From positions 1 to 64,000 of the forward strand of contig CAAEIG010000081.1 of assembly GCA_900755895.1 (NCBI GenBank): DNA of 64,000 nt, read 5' to 3'. The notes under the pieces are model-generated. The model did not search any database, was not told the origin of the DNA, and worked only from the letters and a program-made list of their open reading frames with translations. This document shows positions 32,600 to 40,188 of this stretch, piece by piece (the stretch's first letter is position 1; each line of letters opens with the position of its first letter). Source of the DNA: Clostridia bacterium (GTDB lineage Bacteria > Bacillota > Clostridia > Oscillospirales > Acutalibacteraceae). The position numbers and the translations under genes were made by a program.

Positions 32600-33574
32600 A
32601 TGGTTTCCGCAAAGAAGACGAAGGCCAACGCAAAGCCGGGCTCCCGGGAGGAGAAGAGGGATATCCGCAAAACGCTGCGGTACTTTCTGAACAACTGGGA
32701 TCTGTACTTGATGTTGCTGCTCCCCATGGTGTACATAGTTATATTTAAATATGTGCCCATGGCTGGTGTGCAGATGGCTTTTCGGGACTACAACGTATTC
32801 CAGGGCATGTGGGGCAGTCCCTGGGTGGGGCTAAAGCACTTTCAAACCTTTTTCAGCTCCAGTGAGTTTGGACGGTTGATCTCCAACACCTTAACCCTGA
32901 GCATCTACGGATTGGTAGCAGGGTTGATTTTTCCCATTATCTTGGCGTTGGTGCTCAACTATCTACAGAATCTGCGCTTTAAAAAGCTAGTTCAAACCGT
33001 CACCTATGCGCCTTATTTCATTTCCACCACGGTTATGGTGAGTATTTTGATGAACCTACTGGCTGTGGACTTTGGTCCTGTAAATATGGCGCTGAAGTCC
33101 ATGGGGTTTGAGCAGATTCAATTTATGTCGGATCCTGGATTGTTCAAGCACGTGTATGTGTGGTCCGGCGTGTGGCAGTTCACTGGGTACAACGCGATCA
33201 TTTATATTGCTACCCTCTCCAGTGTGGACCCCACGCTCCATGAAGCAGCTATTATTGATGGTGCATCCAAAATACGTCGGGTGTGGAGTATCGACTTGCC
33301 CAGTATCAAATCCACCATTATCATTCTGATGATTATGAATATGGGCAGTGTGCTGACCACCGGGTTTGAGAAAATTTACCTGATGCAGAACAGCTTGAAT
33401 ATGAGCGCTTCCGAGGTGATTGACACCTACGTGTACAAAATCGGTTTGGCGTCACCCATTGCCAACTATTCCTATCCCACCGCAATCGGGTTGTTCCAGT
33501 CGCTGATCGGTATGATCTTGATTATCGGCACCAACATTTTGGCAAAGAAGGTAGGGGAGGAGTCGCTGTGGTAA
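32600..33574 (+). CDS. Sugar ABC transporter permease (LplB/UgpA-like)
   Basis: The 324-residue protein has six predicted helices with the inner-membrane permease EAA loop as EAAIIDGASKIRRVWSIDLP near residue 215. The N-terminal part LPMVYIVIFKYVPMAGVQMA and GSPWVGLKHFQTFF is typical of LplB-type permeases that work with large lipoprotein binding proteins. The ATG follows GAGGAGGGAAG. Its end overlaps the next permease by seven bases. Confidence 0.94.
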   Translation: MVSAKKTKANAKPGSREEKRDIRKTLRYFLNNWDLYLMLLLPMVYIVIFKYVPMAGVQMAFRDYNVFQGMWGSPWVGLKHFQTFFSSSEFGRLISNTLTLSIYGLVAGLIFPIILALVLNYLQNLRFKKLVQTVTYAPYFISTTVMVSILMNLLAVDFGPVNMALKSMGFEQIQFMSDPGLFKHVYVWSGVWQFTGYNAIIYIATLSSVDPTLHEAAIIDGASKIRRVWSIDLPSIKSTIIILMIMNMGSVLTTGFEKIYLMQNSLNMSASEVIDTYVYKIGLASPIANYSYPTAIGLFQSLIGMILIIGTNILAKKVGEESLW

Positions 33575-34491
33575 ACGTAAATGTGAAAAAGAGAAGCAAC
33601 AAGATCCGCGGCACTACCTCTGACCGGATCTTTGATGTGGTCAATTTTATCATTGCTCTGTTGGCTCTGCTTATTGTTCTGCTGCCGTTGTTGAACGTTG
33701 TGGCTTCTTCGTTCAGTTCTGGTGCGGCAGTGCAGGCCGGTAAAGTGAGCATTTTCCCGGTACAGCCCACTTTGGATGCCTATATTGAGGTGTTCCAATA
33801 CGGTGACGTGTGGATTGGCTATCGCAACACCATCTATTACACCGTGGTGGGAACATTCCTGAACATTGTTTTCACCATTCTGATGGCATATCCCCTTTCC
33901 CGCGTGGATTTGAAGGGGCGGGGAATTATCATGAAGATTCTGGTGTTTACCATGATGTTCTCTGGAGGCTTAATTCCCAACTACCTCTTGGTGAAAGATC
34001 TGCACCTGTTGAATACGGGCTGGGCCCTGTGGCTTCCCGGATTGATCAGTGTGTACAATGTCATCGTGATGCGGACCTTCTTTCAGAGCACCATTCCCCG
34101 TGATTTGTTGGAGGCAGCTCAGATAGACGGCTGTACCAATCGGAGGTTTTTGTGGAGCGTGGTCCTACCGGTTTCCAAAACCATTTTGGCTGTGATGATT
34201 CTGCTGTACGCTATTGGTCATTGGAATAGCTATTTCAGCGCCATGCTCTACATCAGCGATAAACAAAAATGGCCCCTTCAGATTTTCTTGCGGCAGATTC
34301 TTATTGCCAACGAGGTGGATATGAGTTCCATGACCGGGTCCACTGTTCAAGAAATGCTCCGTCGTCAGGAAATGCAGACGCTTCTCAAATATGCACTGAT
34401 TGTGGTGGCCTCTGTACCGGTATTGGTGGTTTACCCCTTTGTTCAGAAGCATTTGGTTAAAGGCGTGATGATCGGTTCGGTCAAGGGTTGA
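33568..34491 (+). CDS. Sugar ABC transporter permease (LplC/YtcP-like)
   Basis: The 307-residue protein has six predicted helices and the EAA loop LLEAAQIDGCTNRRFLWSVV near residue 188. VASSFSSGAAVQAGKV near the N-terminus and HLVKGVMIGSVKG at the C-terminus are hallmarks of the LplC branch. The GTG start follows GGGGAGGAG inside the preceding gene. It pairs with the LplB-like protein to form the channel; the ATPase is not encoded in this operon and a shared MsmX-type ATPase elsewhere is likely. Confidence 0.94.
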   Translation: MVNVNVKKRSNKIRGTTSDRIFDVVNFIIALLALLIVLLPLLNVVASSFSSGAAVQAGKVSIFPVQPTLDAYIEVFQYGDVWIGYRNTIYYTVVGTFLNIVFTILMAYPLSRVDLKGRGIIMKILVFTMMFSGGLIPNYLLVKDLHLLNTGWALWLPGLISVYNVIVMRTFFQSTIPRDLLEAAQIDGCTNRRFLWSVVLPVSKTILAVMILLYAIGHWNSYFSAMLYISDKQKWPLQIFLRQILIANEVDMSSMTGSTVQEMLRRQEMQTLLKYALIVVASVPVLVVYPFVQKHLVKGVMIGSVKG

Positions 34492-34506
34492 TTTTGTTTA
34501 GGTTTC

Positions 34507-34547
34507 TTCAGGAGGAGCTGGCCAGTACTTGGAGGATCCCTCCTGAA
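34507..34547 (+). repeat. Intercistronic hairpin before the binding-protein gene
   Basis: TTCAGGAGG and CCTCCTGAA are perfect 9-bp arms 23 bases apart, with no T-run. It lies at the 5' side of the binding-protein gene and may be a processing or stabilising element that raises its expression over the permeases. Confidence 0.6.
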
Positions 34548-34574
34548 AAATATAGTATGAAAGGAAGTAAAAAC

Positions 34575-36332
34575 ATGAAAAAGGCACTGAAAACCATTTT
34601 GTGCGGCGCTCTGGCTGCCCTACTGTTGGCGGGTTGTACCCAGTCCGGTGGAGGTTCCAGCTCCTCTGCAGGAGGTGAAAGCAATACTTCAGGAACTGGG
34701 GGAACCTCTCAGGTATCTCAGGCAGAGGGAGGCGAAGCTGCTTACGATGAAAATGGGGTTTCTCCCGAGGGTACGTTCCCCATTGTGGAAGAGACTATCA
34801 CGTTGAAGGTGATGTTCCCCTCTCAGCCCGCTATTCCCGACATCACCACCAATACCTTTACCCAGGAATATGAAGAGATGACCAATATTCATATTGAATG
34901 GGAAGAAGTTCCTTCCGATAGCTTGACTGACCGGGTAAATATTTCTCTGTCCAGTGGAGATATGCCGGATGTGTACTTATCCTGCGGTGTCACTCAGACC
35001 CAGCAGCAGGTATACGGCACCCAAGGTGCTTTTGTAGCTCTGAACGATTACATTGAAAAGTATGGTAAGGTCTTCCAGGATATTGAGGAAAACGTCCCCG
35101 GTGTGAAAGACCTGATGACCATGAGTGACGGTAATATCTATGCGTTGCCCTACATCGAGAAATGTGTCCACTGCGAAGGTTCCAGTAAGATGTGGTTAAA
35201 CCAGAAGTGGCTGGATGCACTGGATATGGAAGCTCCCACTACCGTGGATGAGTTTGAAGAGATGCTCCGCCGTTTTAAGGAAGAAGATCCCAATGGTAAT
35301 GGAGAAGCCGATGAAATTCCCATGCTCACCTTCGAGGGTGGCTGGCATTCCAATGCCATGAGCGGCTGGTTGACCAATCCCTTTGTGTATACCTCTCCTG
35401 ACAACAACTATATGTACCTGGAAGATGGCAAGGTTCAGCTTTCCTATATGCAGGATGGTTGGAAAGATGCCATGGTTTGGCTGAACAAGCTTTATGAAGA
35501 AGGTCTGTACTATGACCAGAGCTTGGTAATCAATAACGACCAGGCCCGGCAGCTGTGCGCGGCGGACGGCACTACTGAGGATGTTGGCTGCTTTGTTGGC
35601 GGTACCCCAGATCTTCCTGGCACAGATGTTTCCCAGTGGTCTCCTTATGTTGCCTTGGAACCCGTTGAAGGTCCTAATGGCCGTGTGTCTACCTACATGC
35701 CCTATAGCCAGATCACTCCTACCGCTTTTGTTATCACTACCGCTTGTGAAAATCCTGCCGCTGCTTTCCGCTGGGGCGTAGAACAGTATACCAAGGACAT
35801 CAATTACCGCAAGACCTTCGGCGTTGAGGGTGAAAACTGGAAGTTTGTCACTCCTGGTGAAGATGATATCCCCGCTGATGCTATCGACTTTAATACTGGT
35901 GATCCCTCTGAAATCGCTCCCTTCATCGATGGAGTTTCCTGGGGTGATGAGCAGGATTATTGCTGGCGTGGTCTGGGTTTGCGCTGTGACACTGGTGACT
36001 ACAAAGAACTTCGTTACGCTCAGGTTCAGTCCGGTGATTACAACACGAATATGGAACATCGTCTCTCTGTTGATACGCAGGAGCGGATGGAACCCTATTA
36101 CCCTGATATGGATACTTGTGTGCCTCCGCTGGTGTACAGCGAAGATCAGTCCGCTACCCTGGCAAACACCGAGACCGTGGTAATCAGCTATGTGGAAGAA
36201 ATGACTGCAGCTTTCATCACTGGAACTTCCGATCCCGAGACCGAGTGGGATGCCTACCTCAACGAGTTGAGCGTCAAGGGTGTGGACACTCTGTTGGAGA
36301 TCTACCAGGCGGCATACGACGCCCGTTCCTAA
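34575..36332 (+). CDS. Extracellular solute-binding lipoprotein of sugar ABC transporter
   Basis: The 585-residue protein has a lipoprotein signal (MKKALKTILCGALAALLLAGC) with lipobox LAGC, then a Ser/Gly/Thr-rich linker and a type 1 binding-protein fold. EEDPNGNGEADEIPM, an EF-hand-like loop, is typical of this LplA-type family and also occurs in the second system at 60150. Codon use is more A/T-ended than in the neighbouring genes, as often for highly expressed proteins. The ATG follows GAAAGGAAG. The ligand is unknown, probably an oligosaccharide. Confidence 0.93.
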   Translation: MKKALKTILCGALAALLLAGCTQSGGGSSSSAGGESNTSGTGGTSQVSQAEGGEAAYDENGVSPEGTFPIVEETITLKVMFPSQPAIPDITTNTFTQEYEEMTNIHIEWEEVPSDSLTDRVNISLSSGDMPDVYLSCGVTQTQQQVYGTQGAFVALNDYIEKYGKVFQDIEENVPGVKDLMTMSDGNIYALPYIEKCVHCEGSSKMWLNQKWLDALDMEAPTTVDEFEEMLRRFKEEDPNGNGEADEIPMLTFEGGWHSNAMSGWLTNPFVYTSPDNNYMYLEDGKVQLSYMQDGWKDAMVWLNKLYEEGLYYDQSLVINNDQARQLCAADGTTEDVGCFVGGTPDLPGTDVSQWSPYVALEPVEGPNGRVSTYMPYSQITPTAFVITTACENPAAAFRWGVEQYTKDINYRKTFGVEGENWKFVTPGEDDIPADAIDFNTGDPSEIAPFIDGVSWGDEQDYCWRGLGLRCDTGDYKELRYAQVQSGDYNTNMEHRLSVDTQERMEPYYPDMDTCVPPLVYSEDQSATLANTETVVISYVEEMTAAFITGTSDPETEWDAYLNELSVKGVDTLLEIYQAAYDARS

Positions 36333-36417
36333 TTTTTTCTAGCGTATTCCCTCCAAAAAAGTTTGAATAGGCCCGTGCTGCTGTGGGGATGATTTTCAGT
36401 ACGGGTCCCCAAAAGCT

Positions 36418-36449
36418 CTCCGCGCACCTTGAAGCCAGGGTGCGCGGAG
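36418..36449 (+). terminator. Hairpin after the sugar ABC operon
   Basis: CTCCGCGCACC and GGTGCGCGGAG form a perfect 11-bp stem, followed by TTTGTATG, a weak T-run. A weaker repeat (CCCGT...ACGGG, 36372-36405) precedes it. The rest of the 361-bp gap (36333-36693) shows no gene I can support. Confidence 0.72.
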
Positions 36450-36693
36450 TTTGTATGTTACACTGCCATAACTATCAAGAAACCTTCACACGTCGTTCAC
36501 TATCAATTTAAGGGAGCCTTTAGGAAAAGCGCCTATATTGATTTTAGGAGCCAGCGAGGCAGAATCTTTGCAGAGCCGATGAAAAGGAGAGTCGGACGCC
36601 TGAGGATCCGGAGTGTTGTGAAAAAGGATCCCTCTTTTGAAAGCAAAAAGATCTGCCTGTCCTCTTACTATACCAAGAAAGGCAGGAACGCGT

Positions 36694-37620
36694 ATGAAGA
36701 ACTTGACCGACCGAGCACGTCAGGGAAATTGGGAAGCACTGGAAACCCTGTACGATATGACAAAGCAAAAGGTGATGGCGTTGTGTAGCTTGCTTTTGCA
36801 AGATGAGCAGCTGTGTAAATCGGCGCTGCCGAAAGTGTACCGGTCTTTGTGGGATCAAATATTGGAGGCAAAGCTCACTACCGAGGAAGCCTTTGAGGAG
36901 GCCGCTATCCGAAAGACGGCCACACTTTGTCAAACCTTGGTTGTCCGGAAAAACGCAAAAGCCTTTCGTATTCCCTCCAATCGCAATTTTATCCAGGGAG
37001 TAGGGGATGTTCCCCCGTCCCGAAGTGGGGAGCTCTGGGAACAAGTGACCCGCAGTTTGCCACCATTGCAGAGATTCCTTTTTGTTTTGGAAGCGGTGGG
37101 TGAATTCTCCCATGCTCAGCTTGCCAAGATGTTTCACACCAGTGAGGAGAATGTCAAAGCGGCTTTTGACTCTGAAGCTGCGTTGGTCAAACGGATCTTG
37201 GTTGCCATCTCAGGAAATGAGTTGGAACCAGCGCTCACAGTGGAGGAACTTCACAAAGCTTGGCTGCGCTATCAGGTTCGGGTAGAAGTTCCCCAGTCCG
37301 TAGAAGCCAGTGTCTCCAGTACGATAACTGCATTGTGTCGTCCTCTGAGAGAAAAGCGGATTGGAAAACAGCGACGTGTAGCTATGATTTGTGTGGCGCT
37401 GGCCTTGATTCTTGGTCTGGGTACCTGGTGTGTGAATTCCATCCTTTCCCAGCGCCAGCAAGAGGACGCTGTCACGGCATCCAGCGAACAGGAGGAACTT
37501 TCCTCCAGCGAGGTGGACAGTGGCACGGTGTCCTACGATGAAACAGGTGGGGAGGACAGCGCCGTGTTGGACAGTACGGTTGACAGCAGCACCAGTGAAT
37601 CTGTCTCAGCAGTGGGATAA
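36694..37620 (+). CDS. Sigma-factor-like protein with C-terminal membrane anchor and acidic tail
   Basis: The 308-residue protein begins like an ECF sigma region 2 (LTDRARQGNWEALETLYDMT near residue 4) and has a region-4-like part (LPPLQRFLFVLEAVGEFSHA, then LAKMFHTSEENVKAAF near residue 155). Both are degenerate. A helix near residue 232 (VAMICVALALILGLGTW) should cross the membrane and leave a Ser/Glu/Asp-rich tail of about 55 residues outside. The ATG follows AAAGGCAGG. No anti-sigma gene is adjacent. It could be a membrane-tethered regulator or a co-opted sigma fold; the function is unknown. Confidence 0.7.
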   Translation: MKNLTDRARQGNWEALETLYDMTKQKVMALCSLLLQDEQLCKSALPKVYRSLWDQILEAKLTTEEAFEEAAIRKTATLCQTLVVRKNAKAFRIPSNRNFIQGVGDVPPSRSGELWEQVTRSLPPLQRFLFVLEAVGEFSHAQLAKMFHTSEENVKAAFDSEAALVKRILVAISGNELEPALTVEELHKAWLRYQVRVEVPQSVEASVSSTITALCRPLREKRIGKQRRVAMICVALALILGLGTWCVNSILSQRQQEDAVTASSEQEELSSSEVDSGTVSYDETGGEDSAVLDSTVDSSTSESVSAVG

Positions 37621-37641
37621 CTTTTCCCCACCCTTCAACAG

Positions 37642-37677
37642 CAAAAAGGCCCAGACAAAAACGTCTGAGCCTTTTTG
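37642..37677. terminator. Bidirectional terminator between the sigma-like gene and amt
   Basis: AAAAAGGCCCAGAC pairs with GTCTGAGCCTTTTT around AAAAAC; A- and T-runs on both sides serve both converging genes. Confidence 0.93.
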
Positions 37678-37687
37678 TGTGTTCAAA

Positions 37688-37790
37688 TGTCTGTCGTAGT
37701 TCTTTGAGATAGGAGGTAAGAGTGGGAGCTTAAAGATGTGCTTTGCAGTAGAGAGGAACATGAATTTTGGAGAGCTCCCAGTGACAGACA
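37688..37790. repeat. Nested inverted repeats in the amt 3' untranslated region
   Basis: Outer arms TGTCTGTC (37688) and GACAGACA (37783) enclose inner arms TGGGAGCT (37723) and AGCTCCCA (37773). On the minus strand this lies between the amt stop and its terminator and could form a stable RNA structure. Confidence 0.5.
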
Positions 37791-37805
37791 GAATAGAAAC
37801 GTGAT

Positions 37806-39524
37806 TTATTCTACATCTTGCAGAGCTTCGTAGCCCTCTTCGCCGGTGCGGACTTTCACCACGTTCTCTACATCATAGACGAAGATTTTACCATCTCCGA
37901 TGTGACCGGTGTAAAGGACCTTCTTGGCGGTTTCGATCACTGTGCGTACCGGCACTTTGCTGACCACCATATCCACCTGGACCTTGGGCAGCAGAGTAGC
38001 CTCCACCTGTACGCCGCGGTAATACTCAGGTTTGCCCTTTTGCAGTCCGCAGCCCAGCACATGGGACATGGTCATACCGGTGATGCCAATGTCCATCATG
38101 GCCTGTTTCAAGGCCTCGAAGCGGGATTCCTTGCAGATAATTTCCACCTTGGTGAACTTGGGAGTTTCGTCTGAGAAGGTGGGCATCTTCTTCACGGGCA
38201 CTGCCTCAGCGGCGGGTACAGTGCCGGTGACCTGGACAGGAGTGGAAACAGCGTCGTCCAGAGTGGCGGTGTCGGGGAGCATGGCGTATCCAGCATAAGC
38301 GGTGAGCAGGCCGTGCTCTGCCACATCCAGACCAGCAACCTCATCCTCAGCAGGAGCCCGCAGGCCAATGGTGTGCTTGATGACCAGGAATACAATGGTG
38401 ATGACCACTGCCACATAAGCAGCCACAGAGAGAACACCCAGAAGCTGCACACCCAGCAGACCAAAGCCGCCGCCATAAAGCAGGCCGGGAGCAGTGGAGG
38501 AACCGGTGGCGAAAACGCCGGTGAGCACCGTGCCCAATGCGCCGCAGACGCAGTGGACGGAGATGGCGCCCACGGGGTCGTCAATCTTAGCAACCTTGTC
38601 GAAGAACTCAATGGCTAGCACCATGACAATACCACAGATCAGACCAATGAAGCAAGCACCCACAGGGTTGACGGCATCGCAGCCAGCAGTGATACCCACC
38701 AGGCCTGCCAAAGCAGCGTTGTAGGTCATGGAGACGTCGGGCTTTTTATAGCGAATCCAGGTGAGGATCAAAGTGGCGCAGCAGGCAACAGCAGCGGCCA
38801 GGTTGGTGTTGAAGAACACCAGTCCAGCGCGGACCATGAGCTCGTCGGTGTCCATGCCCACGGTGGAGGCACCGTTGAACCCAAACCAGCAGAACCACAA
38901 AATGAACACGCCCAAAGCGGCAGCGGTGAGGTTGTGGCCCAAAATTGCCCGAGGCTTGCCGTTCTTGTCATACTTGCCGATACGGGGCCCAAGGATCTTC
39001 GCGCCGATCAATGCGCAGACACCGCCCACCATGTGAACCGCTGTGGAGCCGGCAAAATCGTGGAAGCCCAGCTGAGCCAGCCAGCCGCCGCCCCAGATCC
39101 AGTGGCCGGAGACGGGATAGATAATCAGGGAGATGCAGGCGGAGTAAATGCAGTAGGCGGAGAACTTGGTCCGCTCAGCCATAGCGCCGGAGACGATGGT
39201 GGCAGAGGTTGCGCAGAACACCGTCTGGAAAATGGCGTAGGCCCAAAGGGGAACTCCTGCGGGGAGGATGTGGCTGTAGTCGCCCATGATCAGGGGATCG
39301 AGGGTGCCGAACAGAGCCGTTCCACTGCCGAACATCAAGCCGAATCCCACCAGCCAGAAGCAGGGGGTGCCGATGCAGAAGTCCATGAGGTTTTTCATCA
39401 GGATGTTGCCGGTGTTTTTTGCCCGGGTAAAACCAGCTTCACACATGGAGAAGCCTGCCTGCATGAAGAACACCAAAGCGGCGCCCAGCAGTACCCAAAT
39501 CGTGTTGACCGCACTAAATTGCAT
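37806..39524 (-). CDS. amt: Ammonium transporter fused to a P-II signalling domain
   Basis: The 572-residue protein has eleven predicted helices of the Amt/MEP family up to about residue 400. Motifs include FMQAGFSMCEAGFTRAKNTG, SGAMAERTKFSAYC, GSTAVHMVGGVCAL and ISVHCVCGALGTV with the pore histidines. After a linker of about 55 residues, residues about 460-572 form a P-II (GlnB/GlnK) domain: TKVEIICKESRFEALKQAMM, the T-loop region EYYRGVQVEATLLPK and TGHIGDGKIFVYDVENVVKV. P-II normally binds Amt as a separate protein to close it; here sensor and channel are one chain. Its leader holds ANTAR-like hairpins. Confidence 0.95.
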   Translation of the reverse strand: MQFSAVNTIWVLLGAALVFFMQAGFSMCEAGFTRAKNTGNILMKNLMDFCIGTPCFWLVGFGLMFGSGTALFGTLDPLIMGDYSHILPAGVPLWAYAIFQTVFCATSATIVSGAMAERTKFSAYCIYSACISLIIYPVSGHWIWGGGWLAQLGFHDFAGSTAVHMVGGVCALIGAKILGPRIGKYDKNGKPRAILGHNLTAAALGVFILWFCWFGFNGASTVGMDTDELMVRAGLVFFNTNLAAAVACCATLILTWIRYKKPDVSMTYNAALAGLVGITAGCDAVNPVGACFIGLICGIVMVLAIEFFDKVAKIDDPVGAISVHCVCGALGTVLTGVFATGSSTAPGLLYGGGFGLLGVQLLGVLSVAAYVAVVITIVFLVIKHTIGLRAPAEDEVAGLDVAEHGLLTAYAGYAMLPDTATLDDAVSTPVQVTGTVPAAEAVPVKKMPTFSDETPKFTKVEIICKESRFEALKQAMMDIGITGMTMSHVLGCGLQKGKPEYYRGVQVEATLLPKVQVDMVVSKVPVRTVIETAKKVLYTGHIGDGKIFVYDVENVVKVRTGEEGYEALQDVE

Positions 39525-39599
39525 AACTACCAACTCTTTTCTTCTAGTTTATCTATGTCAAGCGGCAAAGCCGCGAAACGCCGGCAAAAACGCCCTAAA

Positions 39600-39641
39600 A
39601 CGAAGAAAGCGCCTGGCGGGAATTTCATCCCAGCCAGGCGC
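39600..39641 (-). terminator. Leader terminator T2 of amt
   Basis: On the minus strand GCGCCTGGC pairs with GCCAGGCGC, followed by TTTCTTCGTTTT. Its 5' arm overlaps the 3' side of hexaloop hairpin P2, so both cannot form at once. Confidence 0.78.
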
Positions 39642-39715
39642 CATTGCCTTGATCCTGAAGAAAAAGAAAAGCGCTTTGAGACAGGAATCCTGCTCAAAGC
39701 GCCATTGCTTTTGAG
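39634..39715 (-). promoter_or_regulatory. Tandem hexaloop hairpins P1 and P2 in the amt leader (ANTAR-type target)
   Basis: On the minus strand, P1 (39693-39715) is AAAGC-AATGGC-GCTTT, extended by CTC/GAG past one bulged A. P2 (39634-39651) is AGGC-AATGGC-GCCT. Both six-base loops carry A at position 1 and G at position 4, the rule known for RNA targets of ANTAR antiterminators such as EutV. Each hairpin shares its 3' side with a terminator stem. Confidence 0.75.
39661..39702 (-). terminator. Leader terminator T1 of amt
   Basis: On the minus strand GCGCTTTGAG pairs with CTCAAAGCGC around CAGG-ATT-CCTG, followed by TTTTCTTTTT. Its 5' arm overlaps the 3' side of hairpin P1. Confidence 0.85.
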
Positions 39716-39769
39716 AAAACCAGAGTGAGAATCGCTTCATAAAGCGTGTTCCCGTTCTGTTATGGGTGG

Positions 39770-39798
39770 ATTATACACCCCCCGAAAGGACCTGTCAA
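39770..39798 (-). promoter_or_regulatory. Consensus sigma-A promoter of amt
   Basis: On the minus strand TTGACA, 17 bp, TATAAT, both perfect. The leader to the amt start is about 240 bases and contains P1/T1 and P2/T2, so control must act mainly after initiation. Confidence 0.9.
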
Positions 39799-39939
39799 GG
39801 ATCAGAAAGGACAGAACAGATGAAATCGGAGTTCTGCATAGTTGCCACAGGCAAATGACAAAAACATTCGTCTGGTTTGCGCTTGCCTTCGTATGGAATC
39901 CACGGTTTTGAGGGAGAGAATATTTTGACGCAAACAGTC

Positions 39940-39968
39940 TTGCACCCTTTGAGTATTTGTGCTATGAT
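39940..39968 (+). promoter_or_regulatory. Sigma-A promoter of the 35-codon gene
   Basis: TTGCAC, 17 bp, TATGAT, placing the start of transcription just before a GGAGGA ribosome-binding site. Confidence 0.75.
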
Positions 39969-39990
39969 ATCCCAAATTGGAGGAATGACA

Positions 39991-40098
39991 ATGTGTGCTT
40001 ATGGTTTTAGCTGGACTTATGCTGAGTTTCCTCAGGCCGTTCCCATGTTTTGGCGTGGAACAGGCCCTGCATTGTCGTACCCAAAATCCGAAAAGTAG
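39991..40098 (+). CDS. 35-residue peptide rich in aromatic residues (small protein or leader peptide)
   Basis: The frame starts MCAYGFSWTYAEFPQAVPMF and ends in YPKSEK. It has a promoter, a GGAGGA site seven bases before the ATG, and a strong terminator right after the stop. It has no signal peptide or membrane helix; Trp, Tyr and Phe make up eight of 35 residues. The next gene is a methyltransferase beyond the terminator, so the peptide could be a leader for attenuation or an independent small protein. No homologue is recognised. Confidence 0.55.
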   Translation: MCAYGFSWTYAEFPQAVPMFWRGTGPALSYPKSEK

Positions 40099-40119
40099 TC
40101 CAGTTGCGAAATGGGAAGT

Positions 40120-40166
40120 AAACAGTGCGGGCCGAAAGTTCTTTGCGGCCCGCACTGTTTTTTATT
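40120..40166 (+). terminator. Strong terminator between the small peptide gene and the methyltransferase
   Basis: AACAGTGCGGGCC pairs perfectly with GGCCCGCACTGTT, followed by TTTT. It ends only 23 bases before the methyltransferase ATG, so that gene depends on read-through or antitermination unless a promoter is hidden in the stem. Confidence 0.92.
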
Positions 40167-40188
40167 CTCTTTTACAGGAGGTTTTGTC

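Noticed and set aside
36429..36788. A 119-codon frame between the sugar operon and the sigma-like gene
   Set aside because: It overlaps the sigma-like gene in another frame and lacks an RBS or known domain.
39558..39740. A 60-codon frame through the amt leader as a leader peptide
   Set aside because: It has no Shine-Dalgarno site and its sequence is explained by the RNA hairpins; translation would also disrupt them.
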